Source of the DNA: Atherix ibis
Lineage: Eukaryota; Arthropoda; Insecta; Diptera; Athericidae
Direction of reading: 5' to 3'
Length of the DNA stretch: 64,000 nt
Assembly: GCA_958298945.1 (NCBI GenBank)
Contig: OY282610.1
Span: 52,521,667-52,585,666, forward strand
The notes below the pieces were generated by a model. The model was not told the origin of the DNA and searched no databases. It saw only the letters and a list, made by a program, of their open reading frames with translations. Shown here in pieces: positions 35,735 through 49,300 of this stretch. A program made the translations under genes and the position numbers. Every line of letters starts with the position of its first letter. Positions within the stretch are counted from its first letter, which is position 1.

Positions 35735-37540
35735 AATTTAATGATCTTTTGGCAAATTTTTCTCAAAACTCCCACCGAAATTTATCGTGACATGTCATTT
35801 TCCTTCCAATCATTATATTAAGAGTCATAGAAGGTTTGCCTGAAAGTGTGCAATGACACCACAAAATAAATTCTAAAAAACTTTAATTTTTATACAAAAA
35901 AAAAACGAATTTTAATAAAGAAAACAATTAATTTTATGAATTTTTTCTCAAAATCACCAACAAAAATTTATCCAGAAAGGATATTCTCATTCCAATCGAG
36001 AAAATATGTATTGGAGAAGCTTTGCCTGAAAGTACGCAATGACACCATAAAAACAATTCTAAAAACCTTAATTTGTATACAAAAAAAAACGAATTTTAGG
36101 AAAGAAAACTATAAATTTTATGAATTTTTTCTCAAAATCACCAACAAAAATTTATCCAGAAAGGATATTCTCATTCCAATCGAGAAAATATGTATTGGAG
36201 AAGCTTTGCCTGAAAGTACGCAATGACACCATAAAAAATTCTAAAAACCTTAATTTGTATACAAAAAAAAACGAATTTTAGGAAAGAAAACTATAAATTT
36301 TATGAATTTTTTCTCAAAATCACCAACAAAAATTTATCCAGAAAGGATATTCTCATTCCAATCGAGAAAATATGCATTGGAGAAGCTTTGCCTAAAAGTA
36401 CGCAATGACACCATAAAAACCGTTCTAAGAACCTTAATTTTTATACAAAAAAAACGAATTTTAATAAAGAAAACAATTAATTTTATGAATTTTTTCTCAA
36501 AATCACCAACAAAAATTTATCCAGAAAGGATATTCTCATTCCAATCGAGAAAATATGCATTGGAGAAGCTTTGCCTAAAAGTACGCAATGACACCATAAA
36601 AACCGTTCTAAAAACATTAATTTTTATACAAAAAAAACGAATTTTAAGAAAGAAAACCATAAATTTTATGAATTTTTTCTCAAAATCACCAACAAAAATT
36701 TATCCAGAAATGATATTCTCATTCCAATCGAGAAAATATGCATTGGAAAAGCTTTGCCTGAAAGTACGCAATGACACCATAAAAACAATTCTAAAAACCT
36801 TAATTTTTATACAAAAAAAAAATGAATTTTAAGAAAGAAAACCATAAATTTTATGAATTTTTTCTCAAAACCACCAACAAAAATTTATCCAGAAAGAATT
36901 TTCTCATTCCAATGAGAATAATATGAATTGGAGAAGCTTTGCCTAAAAGTGCACAATCATACCCCAAACAAACATCTCCAAAAAACCACCATTTTCATAG
37001 AGAAAAACAAATTTTAAGAGAAAGTGGACTCAGTGTAATAATTGTTGCCTCCTATTTTTTGAGAAAACTGGGTGCCTGGTGTAAAAATTGGATTTTCGTG
37101 AATATTGTCACAAATTTTCGAATTTTTGTGGTTTTTTGCATATCTTTAGGTGGTCAATTTATTTTGCTTTCAGTAAATAAAAAATTTAATTTTAGGCAAT
37201 TTTTTTTTAATAGTGCTCACAAAAATTTATTCTGAAAGGATATTCCTTTTTCGATCAGGATAATATGGATCTAGAAGGCTATGTTAAAGTGTATGTAATG
37301 AAACCATGAAACAAATTGCCATTTTTATCTAAAAAAGCAAACTTTATTTTTAAAAAAATACAGCGAACTTTAGGTATTTTTTTTTAAAACGCCTGGAAAA
37401 AATTTTCCTGTAAGGACTTTTTTAGTCCGATCAGGATAATAAGAATAATTATTAGTTTCACATATGTATGCGCATTAACATCATTAAACAAATTTTCGAA
37501 AAAATTTCCTTTTTCATAGAAAAATAGAAATTTAAAAAAA
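35735..37540 (+). repeat. HOR unit U25, n=5
   Basis: Composition is F-a-b'-c-d-e-B-C-D-E. The b' has an AGGAAAG front and ends ATAAAAAATTCT, a loss shared with U23. The c has TTCTAAGAACC. B has GCCTAAAAGTGCAC, as in U23. Confidence 0.9.
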
Positions 37541-39159
37541 AATTTAATGATCTTTTGGCAAATTTTTCTCAAAACTCCCACCGAAATTTATCGTGACATG
37601 TCATTTTCCTTCCAATCATTATATTAAGAGTCATAGAAGGTTTCCCTGAAAGTGTGCAATGACACCACAAAATAAATTCTAAAAAACCTTAATTTTTATA
37701 CAAAAAAAACGAATTTTAATAAAGAAAACAATTAATTTTATGAATTTTTTCTCAAAATCACCAACAAAAATTTATCCAGAAAGGATATTCTCATTCCAAT
37801 CGAGAAAATATGTATTGGAGAAGCTTTGCCTGAAAGTACGCAATGACACCATAAAAACAATTCTAAAAACCTTAATTTGTATACAAAAAAAAACGAATTT
37901 TAAGAAAGAAAACTATAAATTTTATGAATTTTTTCTCAAAATCACCAACAAAAATTTATCCAGAAAGGATATTCTCATTCCAATCGAGAAAATATGTATT
38001 GGAGAAGCTTTGCCTGAAAGTACGCAATGACACCATAAAAACAATTCTAAAAACCTTAATTTGTATACAAAAAAAACGAATTTTAGGAAAGAAAACTATA
38101 AATTTTATGAATTTTTTCTCAAAATCACCAACAAAAATTTATCCAGAAAGGATATTCTCATTCCAATCGAGAAAATATGCATTGGAGAAGCTTTGCCTAA
38201 AAGTACGCAATGACACCATAAAAACCGTTCTAAAAACCTTAATTTTTATACAAAAAAAACGAATTTTAAGAAAGAAAACCATAAATTTTATGAATTTTTT
38301 CTCAAAATCACCAACAAAAATTTATCCAGAAATGATATTCTCATTCCAATCGAGAAAATATGCATTGGAGAAGCTTTGCCTGAAAGTACGCAATGACACC
38401 ATAAAAACAATTCTAAAAACCTTAATTTTTATACAAAAAAAATGAATTTTAAGAAAGAAAACCATAAATTTTATGAATTTTTTCTCAAAACCACCAACAA
38501 AAATTTATCCAGAAAGAATTTTCTCATTCCAATGAGAATAATATGAATTGGAGAAGCTTTGCCTGAAAGTGCACAATCATACCCCAAACAAACATCTCCA
38601 AAAACCACCATTTTCATAGAGAAAAACAAATTTTAAGAGAAAGTGGACTCAGTGTAATAATTGTTGCCTCCTATTTTTTGAGAAAACTGGGTGCCTGGTG
38701 TAAAAATTGGATTTTCGTGAATATTGTCACAAATTTTCGAATTTTTGTGGTTTTTTGCATATCTTTCGGTGGTCAATTTATTTTGCTTTCAGTAAATAAA
38801 AAATTTAATTTTAGGCAATTTCTTTTTAATAGTGCTCACAAAAATTTATTCTGAAAGGATATTCCTTTTTCGATCAGGATAATATGGATCTAGAAGGCTA
38901 TGTTAAAGTGTATGTAATGAAACCATAAAACAAATTGCCATTTTTATCCAAAAAAGCAAACTTTATTTTTAAAAAAATACAGCGAACTTTAGGTATTTTT
39001 TTTTAAAACGCCTGGAAAAAATTTTCCTGTAAGGACTTTTTTAGTCCGATCAGGATAATAAGAATAATTATTAGTTTCACATATGTATGCGCATTAACAT
39101 CATTAAACAAATTTTCGAAAAAATTTCCTTTTTCATAGAAAAATAGAAATTAAAAAAAA
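37541..39159 (+). repeat. HOR unit U26, n=4
   Basis: Composition is F-a-b-c-e-B-C-D-E. F has GGTTTCCCTG. B has one A fewer (CATCTCCAAAAACCACC), shifting the B-C-D frame. C has ATCTTTCGGTGG and CAATTTCTTTTTAA. D has ACCATAAAAC. Confidence 0.9.
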
Positions 39160-40598
39160 AATTTAATGATCTTTTGGCAAATTTTTCTCAAAACTCCCAC
39201 CGAAATTTATCGTGACATGTCATTTTCCTTCCAATCATTATATTAAGAGGCATAGAAGGTTTGCCTGAAAGTGTGCAATGACACCACAAAATAAATTCTA
39301 AAAAACCTTAATTTTTATACAAAAAAAAACGAATTTTAATAAAGAAAACAATTAATTTTATGAATTTTTTCTCAAAATCACCAACAAAAATTTATCCAGA
39401 AAGGATATTCTCATTCCAATCGAGAAAATATGTATTGGAGAAGCTTTGCCTGAAAGTACGCAATGACACCATAAAAACAATTCTAAAAACCTTAATTTGT
39501 ATACAAAAAAAAACGAATTTTAGGAAAGAAAACTATAAATTTTATGAATTTTTTCTCAAAATCACCAACAAAAATTTATCCAGAAAGGATATTCTCATTC
39601 CAATCGAGAAAATATGTATTGGAGAAGCTTTGCCTGAAAGTACGCAATGACACCATAAAAACCGTTCTAAAAACCTTAATTTTTATACCAAAAAAACCAA
39701 TTTTAAGAAAGAAAACCATAAATTTTATGAATTTTTTCTCAAAATCACCAACAAAAATTTATCCAGAAATGATATTCTCATTCCAATCGAGAAAATATGC
39801 ATCGGAGAAGCTTTGCCAGAAAGTACGCAATGACACCATAAAAAAAATTCTAAAAACCTTAATTTTTATACAAAAAAAAACGAATTTTAAGAAAGAAAAC
39901 CATAAATTTTATGAATTTTTTCTCAAAACCACCAACAAAAATTTATCCAGAAAGAATTTTCTCATTCCAATGAGAATAATATGAATTGGAGAAGCTTTGC
40001 CTGAAAGTGCACAATCATACCCCAAACAAACATCTCCAAAAAACCAACATTTTCATAGAGAAAAACAAATTTTAAGAGAAAGTGGACTCAGTGTAATAAT
40101 TGTTGCCTCCTATTTTTTGAGAAAACTGGGTGCCTGGTGTAAAAATTGGATTTTCGTGAATATTGTCACAAATTTTCGAATTTTTGTGGTTTTTTGCATA
40201 TCTTTAGGTGGTCAATTTATTTTGCTTTCAGTAAATAAAAAATTTAATTTTAGGCAATTTCTTTTTAATAGTGCTCACAAAAATTTATTCTGAAAGGATA
40301 TTCCTTTTTCGATCAGGATAATATGGATCTAGAAGGCTATGTTAAAGTGTATGTAATGAAACCATGAAACAAATTGCCATTTTTATCCAAAAAAGCAAAC
40401 TTTATTTTTAAAAAAATACAGCGAACTTTAGGTATTTTTTTTTAAAACGCCTGGAAAAAATTTTCCTGTAAGGACTTTTTTAGTCCGATCAGGATAATAA
40501 GAATAATTATTAGTTTCACATATGTATGCGCATTAACATCATTAAACAAATTTTCGAAAAAATTTCCTTTTTCATAGAAAAATAGAAATTAAAAAAAA
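39160..40598 (+). repeat. HOR unit U27, n=3
   Basis: Composition is F-a-(b/c)-e-B-C-D-E. The middle monomer mixes GTATTGG and GCCTGAAAG with ACCGTTCT and ends TATACCAAAAAAACC. The e has GCATCGG, GCCAGAAAG and AAAAAAATTCT. F has AAGAGGCATAG. B has AACCAACATTTTC. Confidence 0.9.
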
Positions 40599-42035
40599 AA
40601 TTTAATGATCTTTTGGCAAATTTTTCTCAAAACTCCCACCGAAATTTATCGTGACATGTCATTTTCCTTCCAATCATTATATTAAGAGTCATAGAAGGTT
40701 TGCCTGAAAGTGTGCAATGACACCACAAAATAAATTCTAAAAAACCTTAATTTTTATACAAAAAAAACGAATTTTAATAAAGAAAACAATTAATTTTATG
40801 AATTTTTTCTCAAAATCACCAACAAAAATTTATCCAGAAAGGATATTCTCATTCCAATCGAGAAAATATGTATTGGAGAAGCTTTGCCTGAAAGTACGCA
40901 ATGACACCATAAAAACAATTCTAAAAACCTTAATTTGTATACAAAAAAAAACGAATTTTAGGAAAGAAAACTATAAATTTTATGAATTTTTTCTCAAAAT
41001 CACCAACAAAAATTTATCCAGAAAGGATATTCTCATTCCAATCGAGAAAATATATATTGGAGAAGCTTTGCCTAAAAGTACGCAATGACACCATAAAAAC
41101 CGTTCTAAAAACCTTAATTTTTATACAAAAAAAACGAAGTTTAAGAAAGAAAACCATAAATTTTATGAATTTTTTCTCAAAATCACCAACAAAAATTTAT
41201 CCAGAAGGGATATTCTCATTCCAATCGAGAAAATATGCATTGGAGAAGCTTTGCCTGAAAGTACGCAATGACACCATAAAAACAATTCTAAAAACCTTAA
41301 TTTTTATACAAAAAAAATGAATTTTAAGAAAGAAAACCATAAATTTTATGAATTTTTTCTCAAAACCACCAACAAAAATTTATCCAGAAAGAATTTTCTC
41401 ATTCCAATGAGAATAATATGAATTGGAGAAGCTTTGCCTGAAAGTGCACAATCATACCCCAAACAAACATCTCCAAAAAACCACCATTTTCATAGAGAAA
41501 AACAAATTTTAAGAGAAAGTGGACTCAGTGTAATAATTGTTGCCTCCTATTTTTTGAGAAAACTGGGTGCCTGGTGTAAAAATAGGATTTTCGTGAATAT
41601 TGTCACAAATTTTCGAATTTTTGTGGTTTTTTGCATATCTTTAGGTGGTCAATTTATTTTGCTTTCAGTAAATAAAAAATTTAATTTTAGGCAATTTTTT
41701 TTTAATAGTGCTCACAAAAATTTATTCTGAAAGGATATTCCTTTTTCGATCAGGATAATATGGATCTAGACGGCTATGTTAAAGTGTATGTAATGAAACC
41801 ATGAAACAAATTGCCATTTTTATCCAAAAAAGCAAACTTTATTTTTAAAAAAATACAGCGAACTTTAGGTATTTTTTTTTAAAACGCCTGGAAAATATGT
41901 TCTTGTAAGGACTTTTTTAGTCCGATCAGGATAATAAGAATAATTATTAGTTTCACATATGTATGCGCATTAACATCATTAAACAAATTTTCGAAAAAAT
42001 TTCCTTTTTCATAGAAAAATAGAAATTTAAAAAAA
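40599..42035 (+). repeat. HOR unit U28, n=3
   Basis: Composition is F-a-c-e-B-C-D-E. The c has ATATATTGG; e has CGAAGTTTAAG and AGAAGGGATATTC. C has AAAATAGGATTTTC. D has TCTAGACGG. E has GGAAAATATGTTCTTG. Confidence 0.9.
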
Positions 42036-43463
42036 AATTTAATGATCTTTTGGCAAATTTTTCTCAAAACTCCCACCGAAATTAATCGTGACATGTCATT
42101 TTCCTTCCAATCATTATATTAAGAGTCATAGAAGGTTTGCCTGAAAGTGTGCAATGACACCACAAAATAAATTCTAAAAAACCTTAATTTTTATACAAAA
42201 AAAACGAATTTTAATAAAGAAAACAATTAATTTTATGAATTTTTTCTCAAAATCACCAACAAAAATTTATCCAGAAAGGATATTCTCATTCCAATCGAGA
42301 AAATATGTATTGAAGAAGCTTTGCCTGAAAGTACGCAATGACACCATAAAAACAATTCTAAAAACCTTAATTTGTATACAAAAAAAAACGAATTTTAAGA
42401 AAGAAAACTATAAATTTTATGAATTTTTTCTCAAAATCACCAACAAAAATTTATCCAGAAAGGATATTCCCATTCCAATCGAGAAAATATGTATTGGAGA
42501 AGCTTTGCCTGAAAGTACGTAATGACACCATAAAAACAATTCTAAAAACCTTAATTTGTATACAAAAAAAAAACGAATTTTAGGAAAGAAAACTATAAAT
42601 TTTATGAATTTTTTCTCAAAATCACCAACAAAAATTTATCCAGAAAGGATATTCTCATTCCAATCGAAAAAATATGCAATGGAGAAGCTTTGCCTAAAAG
42701 TACGCAATGACACCATAAAAACCGTTCTAAAAACCTTAATTTTTATACAAAAAAAACGAATTTTAAGAAAGAAAACCATAAATTTTATGAATTTTTTCTC
42801 AAAACCACCAACAAAAATTTATCCAGAAAGAATTTTCTCATTCCAATGAGAATAATATGAATTGGAGAAGCTTTGCCTGAAAGTGCACAATCATACCCCA
42901 AACAAACATCTCCAAAAAACCACCATTTTCATAGAGAAAAACAAATTTTAAGAAAAGTGGACTCAGTGTAATAATTGTTGCCTCCTATTTTTTGAGAAAA
43001 CTGGGTGCCTGGTGTAAAAATTGGATATTGTCACAAATTTTCGAATTTTTGTGGTTTTTTGCATATCTTTAGGTGGTCAATTTATTTTGCTTTCAGTAAA
43101 TAAAAAATTTAATTTTAGGCAATTTTTTTTTAATAGTGCTCACAAAAATTTATTCTGAAAGGATATTCCTTTTTCGATCAGGATAATATGGATCTAGAAG
43201 GCTATGTTAAAGTGTATGTAATGAAACCATGAAACAAATTGCCATTTTTATCCAAAAAAGCAAACTTTATTTTTAAAAAAATACAGCGAACTTTAGGTAT
43301 TTTTTTTTAAAACGCCTGGAAAAAATTTTCCTGTAAGGACTTTTTTAGTCCGATCAGGATAATAAGAATAATTATTAGTTTCACATATGTATGCGCATTA
43401 ACATCATTAAACAAATTTTCGAAAAAATTTCCTTTTTCATAGAAAAATAGAAATTTAAAAAAA
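42036..43463 (+). repeat. HOR unit U29, n=3
   Basis: Composition is F-a-b-c-B-C-D-E, ending the A block in c with no e. F has AAATTAATCG. The b has TATTCCCATTCC and GTACGTAATG; c has AATCGAAAAAATATG and GCAATGG. C loses about 10 bases (AAATTGGATATTGTC) and two more in TTTTAAGAAAAGTGG. Confidence 0.9.
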
Positions 43464-44613
43464 AATTTAATGATCTTTTGGCAAATTTTTCTCAAAACTC
43501 CCACCGAAATTTATCGTGACATGTCATTTTCCTTCAAATCATTATATTAAGAGTCATAGAAGGTTTGCCTGAAAGTGTGCAATGACACCACAAAATAAAT
43601 TCTAAAAAACCTTAATTTTTATACAAAAAAAAAACGAATTTTAATAAAGAAAACAATTAATTTTATGAATTTTTTCTCAAAATCACTAACAAAAATTTAT
43701 CCAGAAAGGATATTCCCATTCCAATCGAGAAAATATGTATTGGAGAAGCTTTGCCTGAAAGTACGCAATGACACCATAAAAACAATTCTAAAAACCTTAA
43801 TTTGTATACAAAAAAAAAACGAATTTTAAGAAAGAAAACTATAAATTTTATGAATTTTTTCTCAAAATCACCAACAAAAATTTATCCAGAAAGGATATTC
43901 TCATTCCAATCGAGAAAATATGTATTGGAGAAGCTTTGCCTGAAAGTACGCAATGACACCATAAAAACAATTCTAAAAACCTTAATTTGTATACAAAAAA
44001 AAACGAATTTTAGGAAAGAAAACTATAAATTTTATGAATTTTTTCTCAAAATCACCAACAAAAATTTATCCAGAAAGGATATTCTCATTCCAATCGAGAA
44101 AATATGCATTGGAGAAGCTTTGCCTAAACGTACGCAATGACACCATAAAAACCGTTCTAAAAACCTTAATTTTTATACAAAAAAACGAATTTTAATAAAG
44201 AAAACAATTAATTTTATGAATTTTTTCTCAAAATCACCAACAAAAATTTATCCAGAAAGGATATTCTCATTCCAATCGAGAAAATATGCATTGGAGAAGC
44301 TTTGTTAAAGGATAATTATCCTTTGTTAAAGGAAAATATGGATCTAGAAGGCTATGTTAAAGTGTATGTAATGAAACCATGAAACAAATTGCCATTTTTA
44401 TCTAAAAAAGCAAACTTTATTTTTAAAAAAATACAGCGAACTTTAGGTATTTTTTTTTAAAACGCCTGGAAAAATTTTTCCTGTAAGGACTTTTTTAGTC
44501 CGATCAGGATAATAAGAATAATTATTAGTTTAACATATGTATGCGCATTAACATCATTAAACAAATTTTCGAAAAAATTTCCTTTTTCATAGAAAAATAG
44601 AAATTTAAAAAAA
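43464..44613 (+). repeat. HOR unit U30, rearranged (1150 bp)
   Basis: Composition is F-a-b-c-d(partial)-filler-D(partial)-E. The d monomer stops at GGAGAAGCTTT, a 30-40 bp insert follows, and the unit resumes in D at AATATGGATCTAG. The end of d, all of B and C, and the front of D are absent. The a monomer has TCACTAAC and TATTCCCATTCC. Confidence 0.9.
44301..44336. other. Junction filler with 18-bp perfect palindrome
   Basis: AAAGGATAATTATCCTTT (44307-44324) equals its own reverse complement and is flanked by two direct copies of TTTGTTAAAGG. None of this occurs elsewhere in the window as one piece. GTTAAAG and AGGATAAT both occur in nearby D sequence, so the insert looks templated from D in both orientations. 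Confidence 0.85.
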
Positions 44614-46237
44614 AATTTAATGATCTTTTGGCAAATTTTTCTCAAAACTCCCACCGAAATTTATCGTGACATGTCATTTTCCTTTCAATCATTATATTAA
44701 GAGTCATAGAAGGTTACCCTGAAAGTGTGCAATGACACCACAAAATAAATTCTAAAAAACCTTAATTTTTATACAAAAAAAAACGAATTTTAATAAAGAA
44801 AACAATTAATTTTATGAATTTTTTCTCAAAATCACCAACAAAAATTTATCCAGAAAGGATATTCTCATTCCAATCGAGGAAATATGTATTGGAGAAGCTT
44901 TGCCTGAAAGTACGCAATGACACCATAAAAACAATTCTAAAAACCTTAATTTGTATACAAAAAAAAAACGAATTTTAAGAAAGAAAACTATAAATTTTAT
45001 GAATTTTTTCTCAAAATCACCAACAAAAATTTATCCAGAAAGGATATTCTCATTCCAATCGAGAAAATATGTATTGGAGAAGCTTTGCCTGAAAGTACGC
45101 AATGACACCATAAAAACAATTCTAAAAACCTTAATTTGTATACAAAAAAAAACGAATTTTAGGAAAGAAAACTATAAATTTTATGAATTTTTTCTCAAAA
45201 TCACCAACAAAAATTTATCCAGAAAGGATATTCTCATTCCAATCGAGAAAATATGCATTGGAGAAGCTTTGCCTAAAAGTACGCAATAACACCATAAAGA
45301 CCGTTCTAAAAACTTTAATTTTTATACAAAAAAAAACGAATTTTAAGAAAGAAAACCATAAATTTTATGAATTTTTTCTCAAAATCACCAACAAAAATTT
45401 ATCCAGAAATGATATTCTCATTCCAATCGAGAAAATATGCATTGGAGAAGCTTTGCCTGAAAGTACGCAATGATACCATAAAAAAAATTCTAAAAACCTT
45501 AATTTTTATACAAAAAAAATGAATTTTAAGAAAGAAAACCATAAATTTTATGAATTTTTTCTCAAAACCACCAACAAAAATTTATCCAGAAAGAATTTTT
45601 TCATTCCAATGAAAATAATATGAATTGGAGAAGCTTTGCCTGAAAGTGCACAATCATACCCCAAACAAACATCTCCAAAAAACCACCATTTTCATAGAGA
45701 AAAACAAATTTTAAGAGAAAGTGGACTCAGTGTAATAATTGTTGCCTCCTATTTTTTGAGAAAACTGGGTGCCTGGTGTAAAAATTGGATTTTCGTGAAT
45801 ATTGTCACAAATTTTCGAATTTTTGTGGTTTTTTGCATATCTTTAGGTGGTCAATTTATTTTGCTTTCAGTAAATAAAAAATTTAATTTTAGGCAATTTC
45901 TTTTTAATAGTGCTCACAAAAATTTATTCTGAAAGGATATTCCTTTTTCGATCAGGATAATATGGATCTAGAAGGCTATGTTAAAGTGTATGTAATGAAA
46001 CCATGAAACAAATTGCCATTTTTATCTAAAAAAGCAAACTTTATTTTTAAAAAAATACAGCGAACTTTAGGTATTTTTTTTTAAAACGCCTGGAAAAAAT
46101 TTTCCTGTAAGGACTTTTTTAGTCCGATCAGGATAATAAGAATAATTATTAGTTTCACATATGTATGCGCATTAACATCATTAAACAAATTTTCGAAAAA
46201 ATTTCCTTTTTCATAGAAAAATAGAAATTTAAAAAAA
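44614..46237 (+). repeat. HOR unit U31, n=4
   Basis: Composition is F-a-b-c-e-B-C-D-E. F has AAGGTTACCCTG. The c has CAATAACACC, AAGACCGTTCT and AACTTTAATT; e has AATGATACC and AAAAAAATTCT. B has TTTTCATTCCAATGAAAAT. These c, e and B variants recur in U33 and U34. C has CAATTTCTTTTTAA. Confidence 0.9.
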
Positions 46238-47492
46238 AATTTAATGATCTTTTGGCAAATTTTTCTCAAAACTCCCACCGAAATTTATCGTGACATGTCA
46301 TTTTCCTTCCAATCATTATATTAAGAGTCATAAAAGGTTTGCCTGAAAGTGTGCAATGACACCACAAAATAAATTCTAAAAAACCTTAATTTTTATACAA
46401 AAAAAACGAATTTTAATAAAGAAAACAATTAATTTTATGAATTTTTGATCAAAATCACCAACAAAAATTTATCCAGAAAGGATATTCTCATTCCAATCGA
46501 GAAAATATGTATTGGAGAAGCTTTGCCTGAAAGTACGCAATGACACCATAAAAACAATTCTAAAAACCTTAATTTGTATACAAAAAAAAACGAATTTTAA
46601 GAAAGAAAACTATAAATTTTATGAATTTTTTTTCAAAATCACCAACAAAAATTTATCCAGAAAGGATATTCTCATTCCAATCGAGAAAATATGTATTGGA
46701 GAAGCTTTGCCTAAAAGTACGCAATGACACCATAAAAACAATTCTAAAAACCTTAATTTGTATACAAAAAAAAACGAATTTTAGGAAAGAAAACTATAAA
46801 TTTTATGAATTTTTTCTCAAAATCCCCAACAAAAATTTATCCAGAAAGGATTTTCTCATTCCAATCGAGAAAATATGCATTGGAGAAGCTTTGCCTGAAA
46901 GTGCACAATCATACCCCAAACAAACATCTCCAAAAAACCACCATTTTCATAGAGAAAAACAAATTTTAAGAGAAAGTGGACTCAGTGTAATAATTGTTGC
47001 CTCCTATTTTTTGAGAAAACTGGGTGCCTGGTGTAAAAATTGGATTTTCGTGAATATTGTCACAAATTTTCGAATTTTTGTGGTTTTTTGCATATCTTTA
47101 GGTGGTCAATTTATTTTGCTTTCAGTAAATAAAAAATTTAATTTTAGGCAATTTTTTTTTAATAGTGCTCACAAAAATTTATTCTGAAAGGATATTCCTT
47201 TTTCGATCAGGATAATATGGATCTAGAAGGCTATGTTAAAGTGTATGTAATGAAACCATGAAACAAATTGCCATTTTTATCCAAAAAAGCAAACTTTATT
47301 TTTAAAAAAATACAGCGAACTTTAGGTATTTTTTTTTAAAACGCCTGGAAAAAATTTTCCTGTAGAGACTTTTTTAGTCCGATCAGGATAATAAGAATAA
47401 TTATTAGTTTCACATATGTATGCGCATTAACATCATTAAACAAATTTTCGAAAAAATTTCCTTTTTCATAGAAAAATAGAAATTTAAAAAAA
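46238..47492 (+). repeat. HOR unit U32, n=2 with c/B hybrid
   Basis: Composition is F-a-b-(c/B hybrid)-C-D-E. The a monomer has ATTTTTGATCAAAATC, shared with U34 and U35; b has TTTTTTTCAAAATC and GCCTAAAAG. E has CTGTAGAGAC, which breaks the GGACT stem. Confidence 0.9.
46777..46961 (+). repeat. Hybrid monomer c/B in U32
   Basis: It starts as c (AGGAAAG...CTATAAA, AATCCCCAAC), keeps A-type CCAATCGAG and GCATTGG, then becomes B at GAAAGTGCACAATC. The B dyad is lost. Because the length stays in register with C, a 188-residue open frame arises here by chance (46621-47187). Confidence 0.87.
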
Positions 47493-49300
47493 AATTTAAT
47501 GATCTTTTGGCAAATTTTTCTCAAAACTCCCACCGAAATTTATCGTGACATGTCATTTTCCTTCCAATCATTATATTAAGAGTCATAAAAGGTTTGCCTG
47601 AAAGTGTGCAATGACACCACAAAATAAATTCTAAAAAACCTTAATTTTTATACAAAAAAAAACGAATTTTAATAAAGAAAACAATTAATTTTATGAATTT
47701 TTTCTCAAAATCACCAACAAAAATTTATCCAGAAAGGATATTCTCATTCCAATCGAGAAAATATGTATTGGAGAAGCTTTGCCTGAAAGTACGCAATGAC
47801 ACCATAAAAACAATTCTAAAAACCTTAATTTGTATACAAAAAAAAACGAATTTTAAGAAAGAAAACTATAAATTTTATGAATTTTTTCTCAAAATCACCA
47901 ACAAAAATTTATCCAGAAAGGATATTCTCATTCCAATCGAGAAAATATGTATTGGAGAAGCTTTGCCTGAAAGTACGCAATGACACCATAAAAACAATTC
48001 TAAAAACCTTAATTTTTATACAAAAAAAAAACGAATTTTAGGAAAGAAAACTATAAATTTTATGAATTTTTTCTCAAAATCACCAACAAAAATTTATCCA
48101 GAAAGGATATTCTCATTCCAATCGAGAAAATATGCAATGGAGAAGCTTTGCCTAAAAGTACGCAATGACACCATAAAACCCGTTCTAAAAACCTTAATTT
48201 TTATACAAAAAAAAACGAATTTTAATAAAGAAAACAATTAATTTTATGAATTTTTTCTCAAAATCACCAACAAAAATTTATCCAGAAAGGATATTCTCAT
48301 TCCAATCGAGAAAATATGCATTGGAGAAGCTTTGCCTAAAAGTACGCAATAACACCATAAAGACCGTTCTAAAAACTTTAATTTTTATACAAAAAAAACG
48401 AATTTTAAGAAAGAAAACCATAAATTTTATGAATTTTTTCTCAAAATCACCAACAAAAATTTATCCAGAAATGATATTCTCATTCCAATCGAGAAAATAT
48501 GCATTGGAGAAGCTTTGCCTGAAAGTACGCAATGATACCATAAAAAAAAATTCTAAAAACCTTAATTTTTATACAAAAAAAATGAATTTTAAGAAAGAAA
48601 ACCATAAATTTTATGAATTTTTTCTCAAAACCACCAACAAAAATTTATCCAGAAAGAATTTTTTCATTCCAATGAAAATAATATGAATTGGAGAAGCTTT
48701 GCCTGAAAGTGCACAATCATACCCCAAACAAACATCTCCAAAAAACCACCATTTTCATAGAGAAAAACAAATTTTAAGAGAAAGTGGACTCAGTGTAATA
48801 ATTGTTGCCTCCAATTTTTTGAGAAAACTGGGTGCCTGGTGTAAAAATTGGATTTTCGTGAATATTGTCACAAATTTTCGAATTTTTGTGGTTTTTTGCA
48901 TATCTTTAGGTGGTCAATTTATTTTGCTTTCAGTAAATAAAAAATTTAATTTTAGGCAATTTCTTTTTAATAGTGCTCACAAAAATTTATTCTGAAAGGA
49001 TATTCCTTTTTCGATCAGGATAATATGGATCTAGAAGGCTATGTTAAAGTGTATGTAATGAAACCATGAAACAAATTGCCATTTTTATCTAAAAAAGCAA
49101 ACTTTATTTTTAAAAAAATACAGCGAACTTTAGGTATTTTTTTTTAAAACGCCTGGAAAAAATTTTCCTGTAAGGACTTTTTTAGTCCGATCAGGATAAT
49201 AAGAATAATTATTAGTTTCACATATGTATGCGCATTAACATCATTAAACAAATTTTCGAAAAAATTTCCTTTTTCATAGAAAAATAGAAATTTAAAAAAA
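47493..49300 (+). repeat. HOR unit U33, n=5
   Basis: Composition is F-a-b-c-d-e-B-C-D-E. The b ends TTTTTATAC instead of TTTGTATAC. The c has GCAATGG and AAAACCCGTTCT. The d has CAATAACACC and AAGACCGTTCT; e has AATGATACC. B carries the altered dyad. C has GCCTCCAATTTTTT, shared with U34. Confidence 0.92.

Noticed and set aside
44301..44336. Inserted transposon or target-site duplication at the U30 filler
   Set aside because: The two TTTGTTAAAGG copies flank only about 10 bp of palindrome. No element ends or coding capacity; templated filler at a deletion junction fits better.
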